Shown: positions 22,200 to 34,000 of the stretch, in pieces
Position numbering within the stretch: position 1 is the stretch's first letter
How the letters are laid out: every line of letters starts with the position of its first letter
NCBI GenBank assembly: GCA_963921825.1
Contig: OY997588.1
Span: 7,764,001 to 7,828,000 of the forward strand
DNA: 64,000 nucleotides
Direction of reading: 5' to 3'
Origin: Erodium maritimum
Taxonomy: Eukaryota > Streptophyta > Magnoliopsida > Geraniales > Geraniaceae
Program-made: the position numbers and the translations under genes
Notes under the pieces: generated by a model
Database searches by the model: none
Seen by the model: only the letters and a program-made list of their open reading frames with translations
Told to the model about the DNA's origin: nothing

Positions 22200-23709
22200 A
22201 TATCCACACAATCTCAAATTGGTAGCAGATCGTGTTCTTTTTTTTTCCTTTTGCTTTTTTTTTTCTGCTCTACCATCCACATAGTGTCTGTGAGACTATA
22301 TCTACAGGTCCAGAGTGTTGATACATATATCTTGCAACAAAACCCCAGGCTATAATATAGAATTCAGTGTCAGATTCATCTACCTATGTATGGATATTTT
22401 TGTATTGTTTTAAAGTTTTAATAATATTTCACCACGTCGCAAAAAAATATATAAAAAGTTATTCAATCACCTATTGTAGTGTAATTCCTATTCACATATC
22501 ATTTGCTTTTTCTCTCTTATCGGCTGTTTTTTGTTTTGTTTTGTTATAATAGGTGATTATTGCTGGAAATGCTCTAACCACTTACTTTTAATCAACTTTA
22601 TATCACACCCAATCCATCTCAATCATCGCCTTTTGCTCAACCCATACTTTTCTCGCCCACGCATGTAACGGATTCACTTTCGTGGACGCGATTATAACCA
22701 TAAAACCGCTGCTACTAATTTTTTTCGGTACAAGTACCTTTTATTTTTTTAGTAAATTGATATTTCGTTTCATTAAAAGAGTCACTACATGCTTAAATTC
22801 TTGTTGGAGTAAACAGTGAAACCCTGTACTACCGTCACGTCAAATACATGTTGTTGATGTGCCCTATTGGCGACTAAAAGTCATAACCAAACAGAAATAA
22901 TTAGAGTAATAAAAAAGCAGGCAACCAAATCTAATAACGATAAACTGAAAAGCAGAGTAATGAAAATTCACCAACAATCAATGTTCAAAGTGGGGTCTGG
23001 AAACCGTTGGGTCACCCAAGGGTGACGCTCTGCCTCATTGGTGCTACCGAACCTGTGATCGTCAGGGGGAAGGTTGATGGGCCATCCCTAGAGACTTCTT
23101 CCTGCCTCCGGGACCGGCCTGGGGATTCATGTGAAATGACAAGGCTGGTACCCGGTCCTCGTCTGTCCTGTTGTTCGCTGATCCCCCCAATTCTCCATAG
23201 CATAATATTTTTCGGTACAAGTACCAATTATTTTCCACAACCCGAGTGCAAGAATTTTTTGTTCCCTAAAATCCAATTCAACATATATCTTCACTAAAAG
23301 TCAATTTATAATAAATTTATATTAATGAATTTATTTCTATATGTATAAAGCATCCAGGAACCAGAATTATTCAACCCGCAGTCAATTTGGGCATTAGGTC
23401 CGGATCGAATCGGTGCATTTTGGCATCCACGCGTTGAAAGTGATTAGCCATTTCATAGTAGAATATAGCATATGAATAAAAGCTTTTATGAGGCACTCAA
23501 CAAATCAATTACATGGTAATATAACAGCATGCATTTTGTCATGCCTCTCAAAATTTCTGATACTCAAACCTCTTAAATTATGTTCTAAACAGACCTCATC
23601 GGTACACCCAACATTCCCTCTTCCAATTATTTCTACTCAAAAGAATCGAAAACACAGGACTAATTTAAGAAAGTTTCTTAAACTTTGGCTCAGCAAATTT
23701 GATATTTTT
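22200..23709. other. Intergenic, with an 18-bp direct repeat
   Basis: No gene. TTTTTCGGTACAAGTACC occurs at 22721-22738 and again at 23208-23225. Between the copies lies a GC-richer block (about 22990-23200) unlike the AT-rich surroundings. The end at 23500-23709 is 3' flank of the DIT1 gene on the minus strand. Confidence 0.5.
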
Positions 23710-26700
23710 TTACCACAACCCAATGAACTTCCACCAAACACCTCCTATTCCGAGCCAGATGATGATATTGACTACGGAGATGAGGAAGCCGTAGCCCCAC
23801 CATTGTGCGAGGGGGACATAGTTGGCGCCGTAGAAAACAGGTGCAGACCCGATCCCATAGTGGGTAAGGCCACCCATGAGGTTGGAGAGGAAGGCCAGCA
23901 CCATGGCCCCAAAGAGTGGAGGAGTGCCCAGAGCACTGGCAACGGACAGGAAGGCAGTGAACATGGCTCCGATGTGAGCAGCTCCGCTTGCAAAGAAGTA
24001 ATGAGAGTAGAAATACAGAAGAACCAGAATGCCAAAAGATAGCTGCCAAGAAAGTCCCAAGCCACCTACGAACTGAAATAAGAGGATGAACTTTAGCTCA
24101 CAAGTGGTTTGGTTCTATGTAGTCTCCTACCTTTGAAGGATGAAGCACTATGAACAGTGTAAAATGTATTAAGAATGAAAAATCCCAACAGAACCACATA
24201 GTTGATTATCTATGCTGTAAAAGTTTTCCAAAAATATAACAGATTTAAAGTCACATGGACATTGCTAATAAATTAGCAGTAATGCTCATTAGCATGTAAC
24301 ACCATGTATGTTACTCCCTGCCATTTTAGTTGGCTAATTAAGCATGGGTTAATGATAACATCCTTCAAAAATTAGTTATAACAACTCGAGCGGTAAAAAG
24401 TCAAATCCTGACATTTATTCTGGGACAGAGGGATTATTTGATATCTCATCATTCATTTATTTGCAACATATTTTTGAGGAACTTGTTAGTATAATGTTAT
24501 GACTAGATTATATGTTAAGTGTATTGATAAAAGGTATCATATATGTGGGGTTTGAACCAACAAAGGTGGTCCCCATGGAAATACAACCTTACATAATTCA
24601 GTGAACGCTACTGGGAAGTGGTAAGAGGCAGGAAACTCCCATTGGAAGAAAGGACTCCCGAACACTTTTTAAGTGTAGGCAAGTGTTTTGTGCCTGACAC
24701 TATTTTGGGACTTACGACGTGAATTGAATATGGGCCATGGAAATGTAAGAGCCATATTTGAGTGCACAATTGGCAAATAGGAAAAGGCTAAAGATGCCCC
24801 TTCCATTATTGATGTGTTTGCATCTGCTTGTGTCTCCCTATTTTGGAGCTTCTGGAAGCAAGGATTAAGAGCCTTGTGGGGATGAAAGAGCTCCAAACTA
24901 GATGAGGTGTACATCTACAGATGTCAAAAAGAGGCTGCCTTGGGAAGTAAAGTATTCCATAACATCCAAGATTTTAGAATTAATCCAAAGTCTCGAGGAT
25001 TTTATTTTATTCTTATGATATGGAAAGTTGAGGTGCTTATAGGTTTGAGGTTAAGACGTGAATTTATTCCCTGCACTCTATATACCAATATTTGAGAGGG
25101 AATGGATGTGTCGAGAGGAATCTATAAACTTAAGGGCACTACAGTTTGGTTAACCACTAAATGATGTATCAACAAGGAAAAAGAAAGACGTACCTTAACT
25201 ACAGTTTGGCTGAACCAAGAAATAAGACCATATTTGTTGAGATATCCAGCCATAGCAATGAGTGCAGCAAACCATGTGAGGGTATCCCAGGCAACTGCCT
25301 CACCTAGGCACTCCTTCCAAGTCACTACTCCGGTCACAAGGAGAATAGATAATCCAAGGATGGCAGCAGTCACAGCATCAACATTCAGCACCCCTCCAAA
25401 AATCCAGAGCCCCACCTAATATGATAAACACAGGATTATAGCTCGGAGCAATATAATGAAGTTTCAATGTTGCATACAGATGTCCAATCACAGTGTCTAC
25501 TCAAGCTAGCATAACACAGCACATTTATTAAAATAATTTGAAAATGATGTAGGAAAGTCCAGCTATGATTTCTTGCCCAGCTAGCTATAATCATAAAAGA
25601 TGAGTCATATTAACAACACTATCCCCCAATCTCAAGTAACTACTAATATAAATTGAAATTGCATAAAACTGATCAAACATTAGCACACAGGCCAACCAAT
25701 CACCAGTGCCTCAAAGATACAAGGAAAGTCCAAACACAAAAATGGTGCCACCAGAACAGATTAAATTTTAGTTCTTCAAAGCAATATCACTATGGACATT
25801 ACCCTATTTATGTATCCCGTTATACAAATACCCAAACGTGACACGACCACTCCAAAAGATTTTATTCTCCAACCCAGTTAGACCTAAGATGGACTCAGAT
25901 GAGATCTCCTGCAAAACCTGCCAAAATGTTCTTTATAGAGGCAACAACTTTACATTCACTTTCTACTTTCAATACACAAACCTCAGTACAGAATGGGAAA
26001 TGCACTGGAACTCCATTGGCAAGGTTCTTTGTAAAGAGAACAGAACCATATTAATGGTTATGACATGCCTAAAGTCCTAACTTTTGACAGTTGAAGCCTA
26101 GAGCAGCTTCAACGTTCAGTAAGTAAAGAAGATATGTTTGAGTTGGAAGTCCCAGTTGTTTCCGGACAAAAGTCCAATGCCAGCACTCTTTCACTATTTA
26201 GTTAACCAAACAAAGATGTCTATAAGAAATGGATACTACAGTAAGGATGAGATCAATGACACATAACAAAAAAGATGCATCTACTTTATACAAACTAATT
26301 ACTAATGAGCATGAGCAATCAACAGGCTAACAGAGACACGATACTCTCAATATTGATGCAATCACAATAGAAGCACACATAATTGAAGCGCCAGTAGCTA
26401 AAAGAACACTAGATTAGAGTATGTACCGTGAGAAGCAGAGTTCCAGCCATAATGATCTCATTCTTCGACATTGGCCCCATTGTTGCTAACTTCTCCTTTG
26501 CAAGCTTTGGAGCATCTGGGCTGCTCTTCACAGTGGGTGGGTATATAATGTACAGAAGCAATGGCACAACAATCAACGAAACCACCCCAGGCACAATAGC
26601 TGCCTTGGCCCAATCTGTCCACCCAATGGTCTGCTTAATCGTGTTCATCGTCAAATTGGCACTCAACGGATTAGCCGCCATAGCCGTCAAGAACATAGCA

Positions 26701-27542
26701 GACGAAACGACTGAGGTCTGGAAGCAAGTAAGCATCAACCACGACCCCAATTTCCTCTCCGTCCCATCTCCCACATTGCTACCGCAAGCAACGCAGAGCG
26801 ATTTCACCAAGGGGAGAAAGATCCCGCCAGCTCTGGCGGACACCGACGGAATCGCCGGCGCCAACAGAGCCTCGCTGAACACCAAACTGTACCCCAAACC
26901 CAACGAAGAGCTACCAAACAGAGAAACGAACTGGTAAGCAATCCTGTTCCCCAGCCCGGTCTTGATAAACCCTCTCGCGAAGAAGAAGGCGAGCGCAATA
27001 AGCCACGGAATCGGGTCGCCGAAAGCGGAGAACGCCGCCGCGAAGGTCAGGGTCTTCGTGACCACCGCAGCGCCAAGGCCCATTAGAGCCACCGCGCCGA
27101 GCGGGAGTGGCTGAGTGATAATGCCGACGATGGTGGCCAGGAAGATTGCCAGTAACTGCCAGGCTGGTTTGGTGACGCCGGCTGGGACGGGGACAAACCA
27201 GAGAATGACTCCGGTGGCGATCGACGCCATGAGCGGCTTCATGGCCGCGCCCTGCCATGGCTGAGCAGGAGGCGATGCTGCGGAAGCAGAACCAGAGGCC
27301 TTGACGGTCAAATTCCTCGGAGGTGCGTGGAAGTTGGATCTGGAGAGGATCGGAGAGGACTTCGACGGGAGGAAGCTGGTTCTCAGGCCGGCGGGTTTCA
27401 TGAGATTCGAGCGGGAAGTAGAAGAAGAGGAAGAGAAGGAAACGCGACTGTTGACGACATTTGGGGAAGATCCGAGAGGTCGCGATCGGAGAGGAGTGGG
27501 ACGGAAGGAGCAGGAGGAGGAGGAGAGGGCCAGAGACGCCAT
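23710..27542 (-). CDS. DIT1: Chloroplast dicarboxylate transporter 1 (2-oxoglutarate/malate translocator)
   Basis: Inner-envelope antiporter that imports 2-oxoglutarate in exchange for malate. It supplies carbon skeletons for ammonia assimilation and photorespiratory nitrogen recycling and takes part in the malate valve. Three exons on the minus strand, 27542-26427, 25415-25194 and 24072-23710, all joined in phase 0, give 566 residues (Arabidopsis protein about 557). Residues 1 to about 80 form a Ser/Arg-rich chloroplast transit peptide. Then come the DASS-family signatures WQGAAMKPLMASIATGVIL, LAIFLATIVGIITQPLPLGA, FFFARGFIKTGLGNR, SVSARAGGIFLPLVKS and GGLTHYGIGSAPVFYGANYV. These and the C-terminal WWKFIGLW distinguish DIT1 from DIT2. 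The first in-frame ATG is at 27542 and matches the conserved MASLALS start. Introns are 1011 and 1121 bp. Confidence 0.96.
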
Positions 27543-27599
27543 CAGGTGACGGCGCGTGGACAGAGCGTGGGGGAGAGAGTAGTGCGGCACAGTTGAGCT

Positions 27600-29071
27600 C
27601 AGATCTTGCTCTACTGAACTGAAGAAAAAGGGTCTGAGGAGGAGGAGACAGAAATGGAGAGAAGATCGGCTACTTTTAGGTGGGAATGGCGGATAGCGAC
27701 ACAGCCGTTGGATGATGATCGAACGGTCGGTAAGGTCGTTGGAATATACGAGACTCGAGTGCTTTGTGGGTGTCGTCTTTGGGCTTTAAAATGTCCGTCC
27801 AATGGTACTGGGCCTACCGGACGCTGATTGGACATTTGGATTTATTTATAAAGGGAGTACCACTAACATGCGCTTGTATGCGCAAGATTGGTATCACAGG
27901 TTGAAATATAATAGTGGTTGTTGGGTTAGGTTAGACTCTAGTCAGCTTATCGCTGACGTGGACTAACGAGAGGAGGAGGGATGTGACAGGTAAGCTTAGC
28001 GGATTCGGGTGTGAAAACAATGGGATGGAGAGACCAAGATACGAGGGACAGAGATGTTCGGGGAAAATAAGAAGACAGAAATGGTTACATGTGAGAGAAC
28101 ATACATGAACAAGAGCACTTGTAGGCGGTTGTGCATCATGTCTCAAAACCTAAAAACAGGATCAAATCTTCAAAATTTAGTCGGTTACGCCGTTAAATTT
28201 GTACATCTAGAAGCTAACATTGAAGAATTTATCGGTGCTATGGATTTTGTCATCGACCTAAATCTGTTAGAGAGTTAACCACGCAATTAAACAGCGACAC
28301 ATAACGACAAAAGAAAAAGAAACGTTCAAACTTGATTTAATCTGATACCACTGTGACACTCGAATCGTTTAAACTCAATATTAAGGAAATAGAAACCTAA
28401 TTAAATACACAATTAAGACCAAACCACTCTACATCTTTGTGGATCCTCCAAGCGTATTTACTTGGATGAAAGATTTTTAGGATTCATGAATGAGATCTGT
28501 AAGTCATTCGTCCGCTTTCTTATCAATTTTTATATTTTAGACGAAGTGAAGGTCAAATTAACAAATCTAACTCGTGAACTGTATACAACAAGTCTATTAT
28601 TTCTTATTCTCTCCCAAAACCTTCTACAAATTTCAACCCGAAACTAAGTGGATTTTAAAATAATTATACATTAAACTGGGCTAATCCGACTCACCTATAA
28701 ATCCTCATAACACATACAGTGGGAAGTCGATTATACAACGTCTTTTGACAAAAAAAAAATTGAATCAATTCTTCAAATCTCCACAATAAAAGTCAACTCT
28801 GCGGAAAAGAATCTACAAATATAAGACGAAAGACTCATCCGATGTCTCAAGATAAGAGGTTAAAGAGAACAAATTGATCTATTTTTGACATCGACGGGTT
28901 CATCGACGCATAATCAAAGAGAGAGACAACATTTTTTTTTCGTCAGACTCGACCTCCAAATTTTACACCAATATAAAATGTCACGAGGAGAGTATTTATG
29001 ATCAATTTCTTAAACCTAGACCTGATGAAATTGAATCGTTGCGCACGACCTTAACCCCGCCCAAAACCCCA
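27600..29071. other. Intergenic between DIT1 and the PPR gene (divergent)
   Basis: About 1.5 kb separating the divergently oriented DIT1 and PPR genes. It must hold both promoters and 5' leaders. Open stretches (28054-28278, 28462-28647) lack family features. No inverted repeat or RNA gene found. Confidence 0.4.
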
Positions 29072-30589
29072 ATGCTGTTGAGACCAACGGCACCGAGCCT
29101 CCACCACCACCAGAACACAAAACTAACCCACATCCTCAACTCGTTGCTTGCCTCTCTCGCTCGCTCTCCGTCCCCACAGCACGCCCTTCTCCTCTACAAC
29201 CACCTGCTCCGCCGTCGCCGCCGCCGGATTTCCCACAACCACTTCACCTTCACCCACGCCCTCAAGGCCTGCTCCCGATCCCGCGCCCTCCGGAAAGGCC
29301 TCGAAATCCACGCCCACGTCCTCAAATCCGGCCACTCCTCCGATGTCTTCATCTCCAACTCCCTCCTCCATTTCTACTTCGTCGTCCACCGCATCGCTTC
29401 CGCTCGGCGGGTTTTTGATTCCATTCCGTGCCCAGATGTTGTTTCCTGGACCTCGATCGTTTCCGGCCTGGCCAGGTCCGGTTTCGAAGAGGAAGCTCTT
29501 GTTCAGCTTTCGTTAATGGAGGTGAAGCCGAATTCGACCACGCTTGTTGGTGCCCTTTCCGCTTGTACTGGAATCGGAGCTCTCAGGCTCGGTAAGGCTG
29601 TTCATGGGTATTGTATCAGGAATTTGAACGGTCTGATTAACGTTATTTTGGACAATGCTGTGTTGGGGTTCTATCTGAAATGTGGGTCTTTGGTTAGTGC
29701 ACGGTACCTGTTTGTGAAAATGCCTAAGAGAGATGTGGTTTCGTGGACTAGTATGATAGGGGGTTATGCAATGAGAGGCTTGTGTGAGGAGGCGATTTGG
29801 GTATTTCAGGACATGTTAGAAGGAAGGGAAGCTCGGCCTAATGAGGCCACTGTAGTCAATGTGCTATCGGCGTGTTCTTCGACAGGTGCATTGAGTGCTG
29901 GGCGATGGGTGCACGCCTATTCGAGTTCCAGGCATGACCTTTCAGCCAACGGGCTTGTAGGAAATGCTTTGATCAACATGTATGCTAAGTGTGGCGATGT
30001 GGGTATGGCAATTCAGGTGTTTAACAAGCTTAAATGCAAGGACATCATATCATGGACTACCGTCATTAGTGGCGTGGCCATGAACGGCCATGGAATGTAT
30101 GCACTGCAGCTCTTCGCTCTCATGGTAGTAAGCGGGATATCTCCTGATTCAGTCACTTTCGTCACCTTGTTGTCTGCCTGTGGCCATGCAGGGCTAGTTG
30201 GTCAGGGATTGATGTTCTTTAAAGCCTTGAGAGATGTGTATGGGATAGTGCCCCAGATGGAGCATTACACTTGCATAGTTGATATGTATGGAAGAGCTGG
30301 GTTGTTGGAGAAGGCTGAGGCTTTTGTTAGAGAAATGCCAGTCAAAGCTGATGCAACTATTTGGAAAGCTCTGCTCAATGCTTGCAGGTTTCATGGGAAC
30401 GAAGAGTTGTTTGAGCGGATCAAGCAGCGTATTGGTAATAGCAATGAGTGTGTAGACATTGGAATTTTGGCCCTGCTCTCAAATACTTGTGCAAGTAAGG
30501 GTAAATGGGAAGATGCTGATAATATCCAGAGTGAAATCATGTGCAAGAGGTTGAAGAAGATGCCTGGTTGCAGCTGGATTGAGACTTGA
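29072..30589 (+). CDS. PLS-class pentatricopeptide repeat protein, E subgroup
   Basis: Intronless, 505 residues from the ATG at 29072. An upstream ATG at 29025 is out of frame. The protein is a run of PPR motifs; recognisable helix pairs include VFISNSLLHFYFVVHRIASA, DVVSWTSIVSGLARSGFEEE, DVVSWTSMIGGYAMRGLCEE, LVGNALINMYAKCGDVGMA, DIISWTTVISGVAMNGHG and YTCIVDMYGRAGLLEKAEAF. The end has a typical E domain (ATIWKALLNACRFHGN to PGCSWIE) and then stops, with no DYW deaminase domain. PLS/E proteins normally bind organelle RNA base by base and recruit a deaminase in trans for C-to-U editing. Mitochondrial or plastid targeting is expected from the basic, Ser/His-rich N terminus; the target site cannot be told here. 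It is codirectional with the RBP45-type gene, with 492 bp between them. Confidence 0.9.
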   Translation: MLLRPTAPSLHHHQNTKLTHILNSLLASLARSPSPQHALLLYNHLLRRRRRRISHNHFTFTHALKACSRSRALRKGLEIHAHVLKSGHSSDVFISNSLLHFYFVVHRIASARRVFDSIPCPDVVSWTSIVSGLARSGFEEEALVQLSLMEVKPNSTTLVGALSACTGIGALRLGKAVHGYCIRNLNGLINVILDNAVLGFYLKCGSLVSARYLFVKMPKRDVVSWTSMIGGYAMRGLCEEAIWVFQDMLEGREARPNEATVVNVLSACSSTGALSAGRWVHAYSSSRHDLSANGLVGNALINMYAKCGDVGMAIQVFNKLKCKDIISWTTVISGVAMNGHGMYALQLFALMVVSGISPDSVTFVTLLSACGHAGLVGQGLMFFKALRDVYGIVPQMEHYTCIVDMYGRAGLLEKAEAFVREMPVKADATIWKALLNACRFHGNEELFERIKQRIGNSNECVDIGILALLSNTCASKGKWEDADNIQSEIMCKRLKKMPGCSWIET

Positions 30590-31081
30590 CCTTTGAATAC
30601 ATCTACTAGGAGCACCTACAAAGCAGAACAAATTGGGGACGATTCAACAAGCGAGGTTTGGGTGATTCGCCCACCTTCGGGCGAATGATTTGTTGCCCAC
30701 TGAGTTCGTTTGTGGCCCCAATTTGGGATCATTTTTCTGAATTATTAGGCGTCAAATGTTATGGAAGGATGGACGAATAGTTAAATTCATCTCTGAGCAA
30801 TAAAAATTATTTTGTAAAGAACTCAAACATAAAGACAATGTAATAAAATAATATTGTCGTTGTATTTTATGTGAAAAAAAGAAATAAAAAGTAAATACAA
30901 TTTTTTTTACCATTTAACTTTCAATTTTTATCGACTAAATTATGTTCAGTACAAAGGGAAAAGAAACCTCTGTCATACGACGTCGTTTGAGGAGGCAGAT
31001 AGATACAGGGTCCAGCTCAAAGAGCAACAAAAACGGGGACGGGGAGGAGCGCGCAGACGCAGAACAAAAGAGGAAGGTTCA
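30590..31081. other. Intergenic, no gene seen
   Basis: 3' region of the PPR gene and promoter of the RRM protein gene. The last 120 bp before the ATG at 31082 are purine-rich (GAGGCAGATAGATACAGG, GGGGACGGGGAGGAGCG), consistent with a 5' leader. No repeat or RNA gene. Confidence 0.4.
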
Positions 31082-34000
31082 ATGGCGATGATATCTGCTC
31101 AGCCGTACCACCAGCCCATGACGGCGGAGGAAGTGAAGACCCTCTGGATTGGCGATTTGCAGTATTGGGTCGACGAGAACTATCTCACTAGCTGCTTCGC
31201 TCATACCGGCGAGGTCTCTCTCTCTCTTCACCGTCTCTTGTATGATTATCAGTTTTTATCCGGATTTATAGGGTTGATGCTTGACATTTTATGCCTATTT
31301 TTTCCATCATAGTTGTGAATTTGCTTGTAATTGTATGTCTGTGTTAATGTCTATGGAGTTCGGTTAATGGGATTCTGAAAATAAGTTGTGAATTGGCGGC
31401 CTAGGGTTTTACATGTTCTTCTGTGTGTCTTGTAGTTGCAACCTGTAGCTTGACAATCTCATTTTCATATCCCTGTGTGATCTTCTCTTCCTTAAGCCCA
31501 CTGGTTTTTTGATATGGTTAATGGGTGTGACACTTCCTGGTTAAAGTTTTGTTTTTCCTCATTGAGTGAATTTTGAAGCTCAATTTATGTCTTGGCTTTT
31601 TCTTTGTTACTGCATCCTCTTTTGTGTAATAATAAGTCTTTTTGATTGTTACAGCTTTGAAGGTTTCATGTTTTGTGCATGTGTGTTTTAATATCTAGGG
31701 ATAATTGTCAAAACATGCACTAAAGTTTCGTCCACAAATGAAATTGGCGCACAACGTTTCGTCCACGTTGTGTGGCTACCCTAAAGTAATTTGCTGATTT
31801 AGGTTTCATAAGTAATTTTACTAACAAATGTTCGTGGACGAAACTCTAGGGTAGCCACACAACGTGGACGAAACTTTAGTGCATGTTTTGACAATTATCC
31901 CTAATATCTATAGTTTGTGTATTTGAACCTCTCGTAAAAGTATATAAATTAAACGTACATATATGATGGAGTTGTCTAGTGCCTAGAGATTTATGGATAA
32001 GATAACTATGCCGTGTTTCGTATGATACGCTTGGTTTCCATTCTGCGCTTTTGGAATTTACTATTCAGGATGATGAAATTATCTTGAATGTGTGCACTGT
32101 GTACTTTTAGTTGCAGACATATTTTTCTACATTTTGTAGCAAAAATAGACAATTTCTTGAACAATTACTTGGTTATCTGAAGTTGGAAGAAATAAAGTAG
32201 ACTCCTCTACTTCGTGCAGGTGATTTCAATAAAGATAATACGTAATAAAATCACTGGCCAGCCTGAGGGTTATGGGTTTGTGGAGTTTAATTCTCATGCG
32301 GCAGCTGAAAGAGTTTTGCAGTCATACAATGGAACACAAATGCCTGGAACTGAACTAACTTTCAGGTTGAATTGGGCTTCTTTTGGAGTCGGGGAAAGGC
32401 GTCCTGATGCGGGCCCAGAACATTCTATTTTTGTAGGGGATTTAGCACCTGATGTCACAGATTACCTCTTACAAGAGACTTTCCGAACGCAATATCCATC
32501 AGTTAGAGGAGCAAAGGTTGTTACTGATCCAGGTACTGGGCGTTCAAAAGGATATGGATTCGTTAAATTTTCAGATGAAACAGAAAGGAACCGTGCCATG
32601 TCTGAAATGAATGGCATCTATTGCTCAACCAGGCCAATGCGTATCAGTGCAGCAACACCAAAGAAGACCACTGGTTTCCAACAGCAGTATGCTGCAGCAA
32701 ATGGTATTATTCATATAGTTATTTGTAATAGAACTGTCATTGTTTACAGTTGGTGAATTTCATAACCATGACATTAGTTTCTCACAGTTTTTCTCCCCTC
32801 TTGATTTTTTTTTGCTTTAGAGGCATTTTTTGGTTGTGCTATATCATTTTCATGGTGAATGCATTTCGCTTTCTGCTCCCTAAATGATCCGATCAGTTTT
32901 GCAAACTTAATTATCTTCTTATATGAATGGCCTGATGAAATTATATCCTCACTGTTTTTCCCTTGCATGGATAATAATAGACTTGCAAATTTCAACAGAT
33001 TTTCAGCCAGACTAAATCATGCACTTATCTTGTTATATGTTTGCAGCGCTATATCCTGCACAAGCATATGCTGCTCCACTAGTACCGGTGCAGCAAGCTG
33101 ATAATGATATTAATAACACTACAGTAAGTCTTATCTTAGATATTTGGGATCATATGTTTCATTTCTTTTTCTTACTTTTCGCATGCCAATGCAGATTTTC
33201 ATTGGCAACTTGGATCCAAATGTCACAGAAGAGGAATTGAGGCAATTTTTTCTGCAGTTTGGGGACATTGTCTATGTGAAGATTCCTGCAGGAAAAGGAT
33301 GTGGTTTTATACAGTTTGGGTCTAGGTTTGTTCAACATGCAAAATGTTGCTTCATTCCCTTGATAATTTAATGAAAATTTTCTTGCTCTTGCTTATTGTT
33401 GCTTTGTACTTACTTTTGAAAGGGGTTGCTGTTAAATGTGTTGACACTATTTGATGCAGGTTGTGGTGGTTTATTATCATTTGTTATTCAATAAATACTT
33501 GAGACATGGTCTGCTAAACTATTTTTTTACGTTTACTAGCTCTCTTATTTAGGACAGCCTTTATTGCACTAAGACAAGTGTTGCATGAATTTGAAAATAT
33601 GAAACATAACATAAAAAATGTAACTTCGGTAGGGCAACCCCATATTGAAGTTGTTTTCTGTACTTGTCAAGTTTGTGTTTCAATCTTTCAAATGTCTCTC
33701 AGGTTGTAACTTCTGGTTCTACTTCTTCTTACAGGGCATCCGCTGAGGAAGCCATGCAAAGGATGCAGGGAATGACAATTGGTCAACAAGTAGTCCGCAT
33801 TTCATGGGGTAAAAGCCCAACGGCTAAGCAGGTATTTTATCTTTCTTTATGAGGTTAGATGGCCTCATTTTTTCTACTTTGATCCAGTTGTAGGAGTATC
33901 TATCTCATGCGCGGCTTGTTATTTTACACACCATGTATAAACCAGAAGCTGAAGGAACACTTAAGTTTCTTAGTTTGCAAAAATTTGGAAGTATTAAACT

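Noticed and set aside
26428..26937. 169-codon open frame on the plus strand
   Set aside because: Antisense shadow of DIT1 exon 1, whose minus-strand reading has full family conservation.
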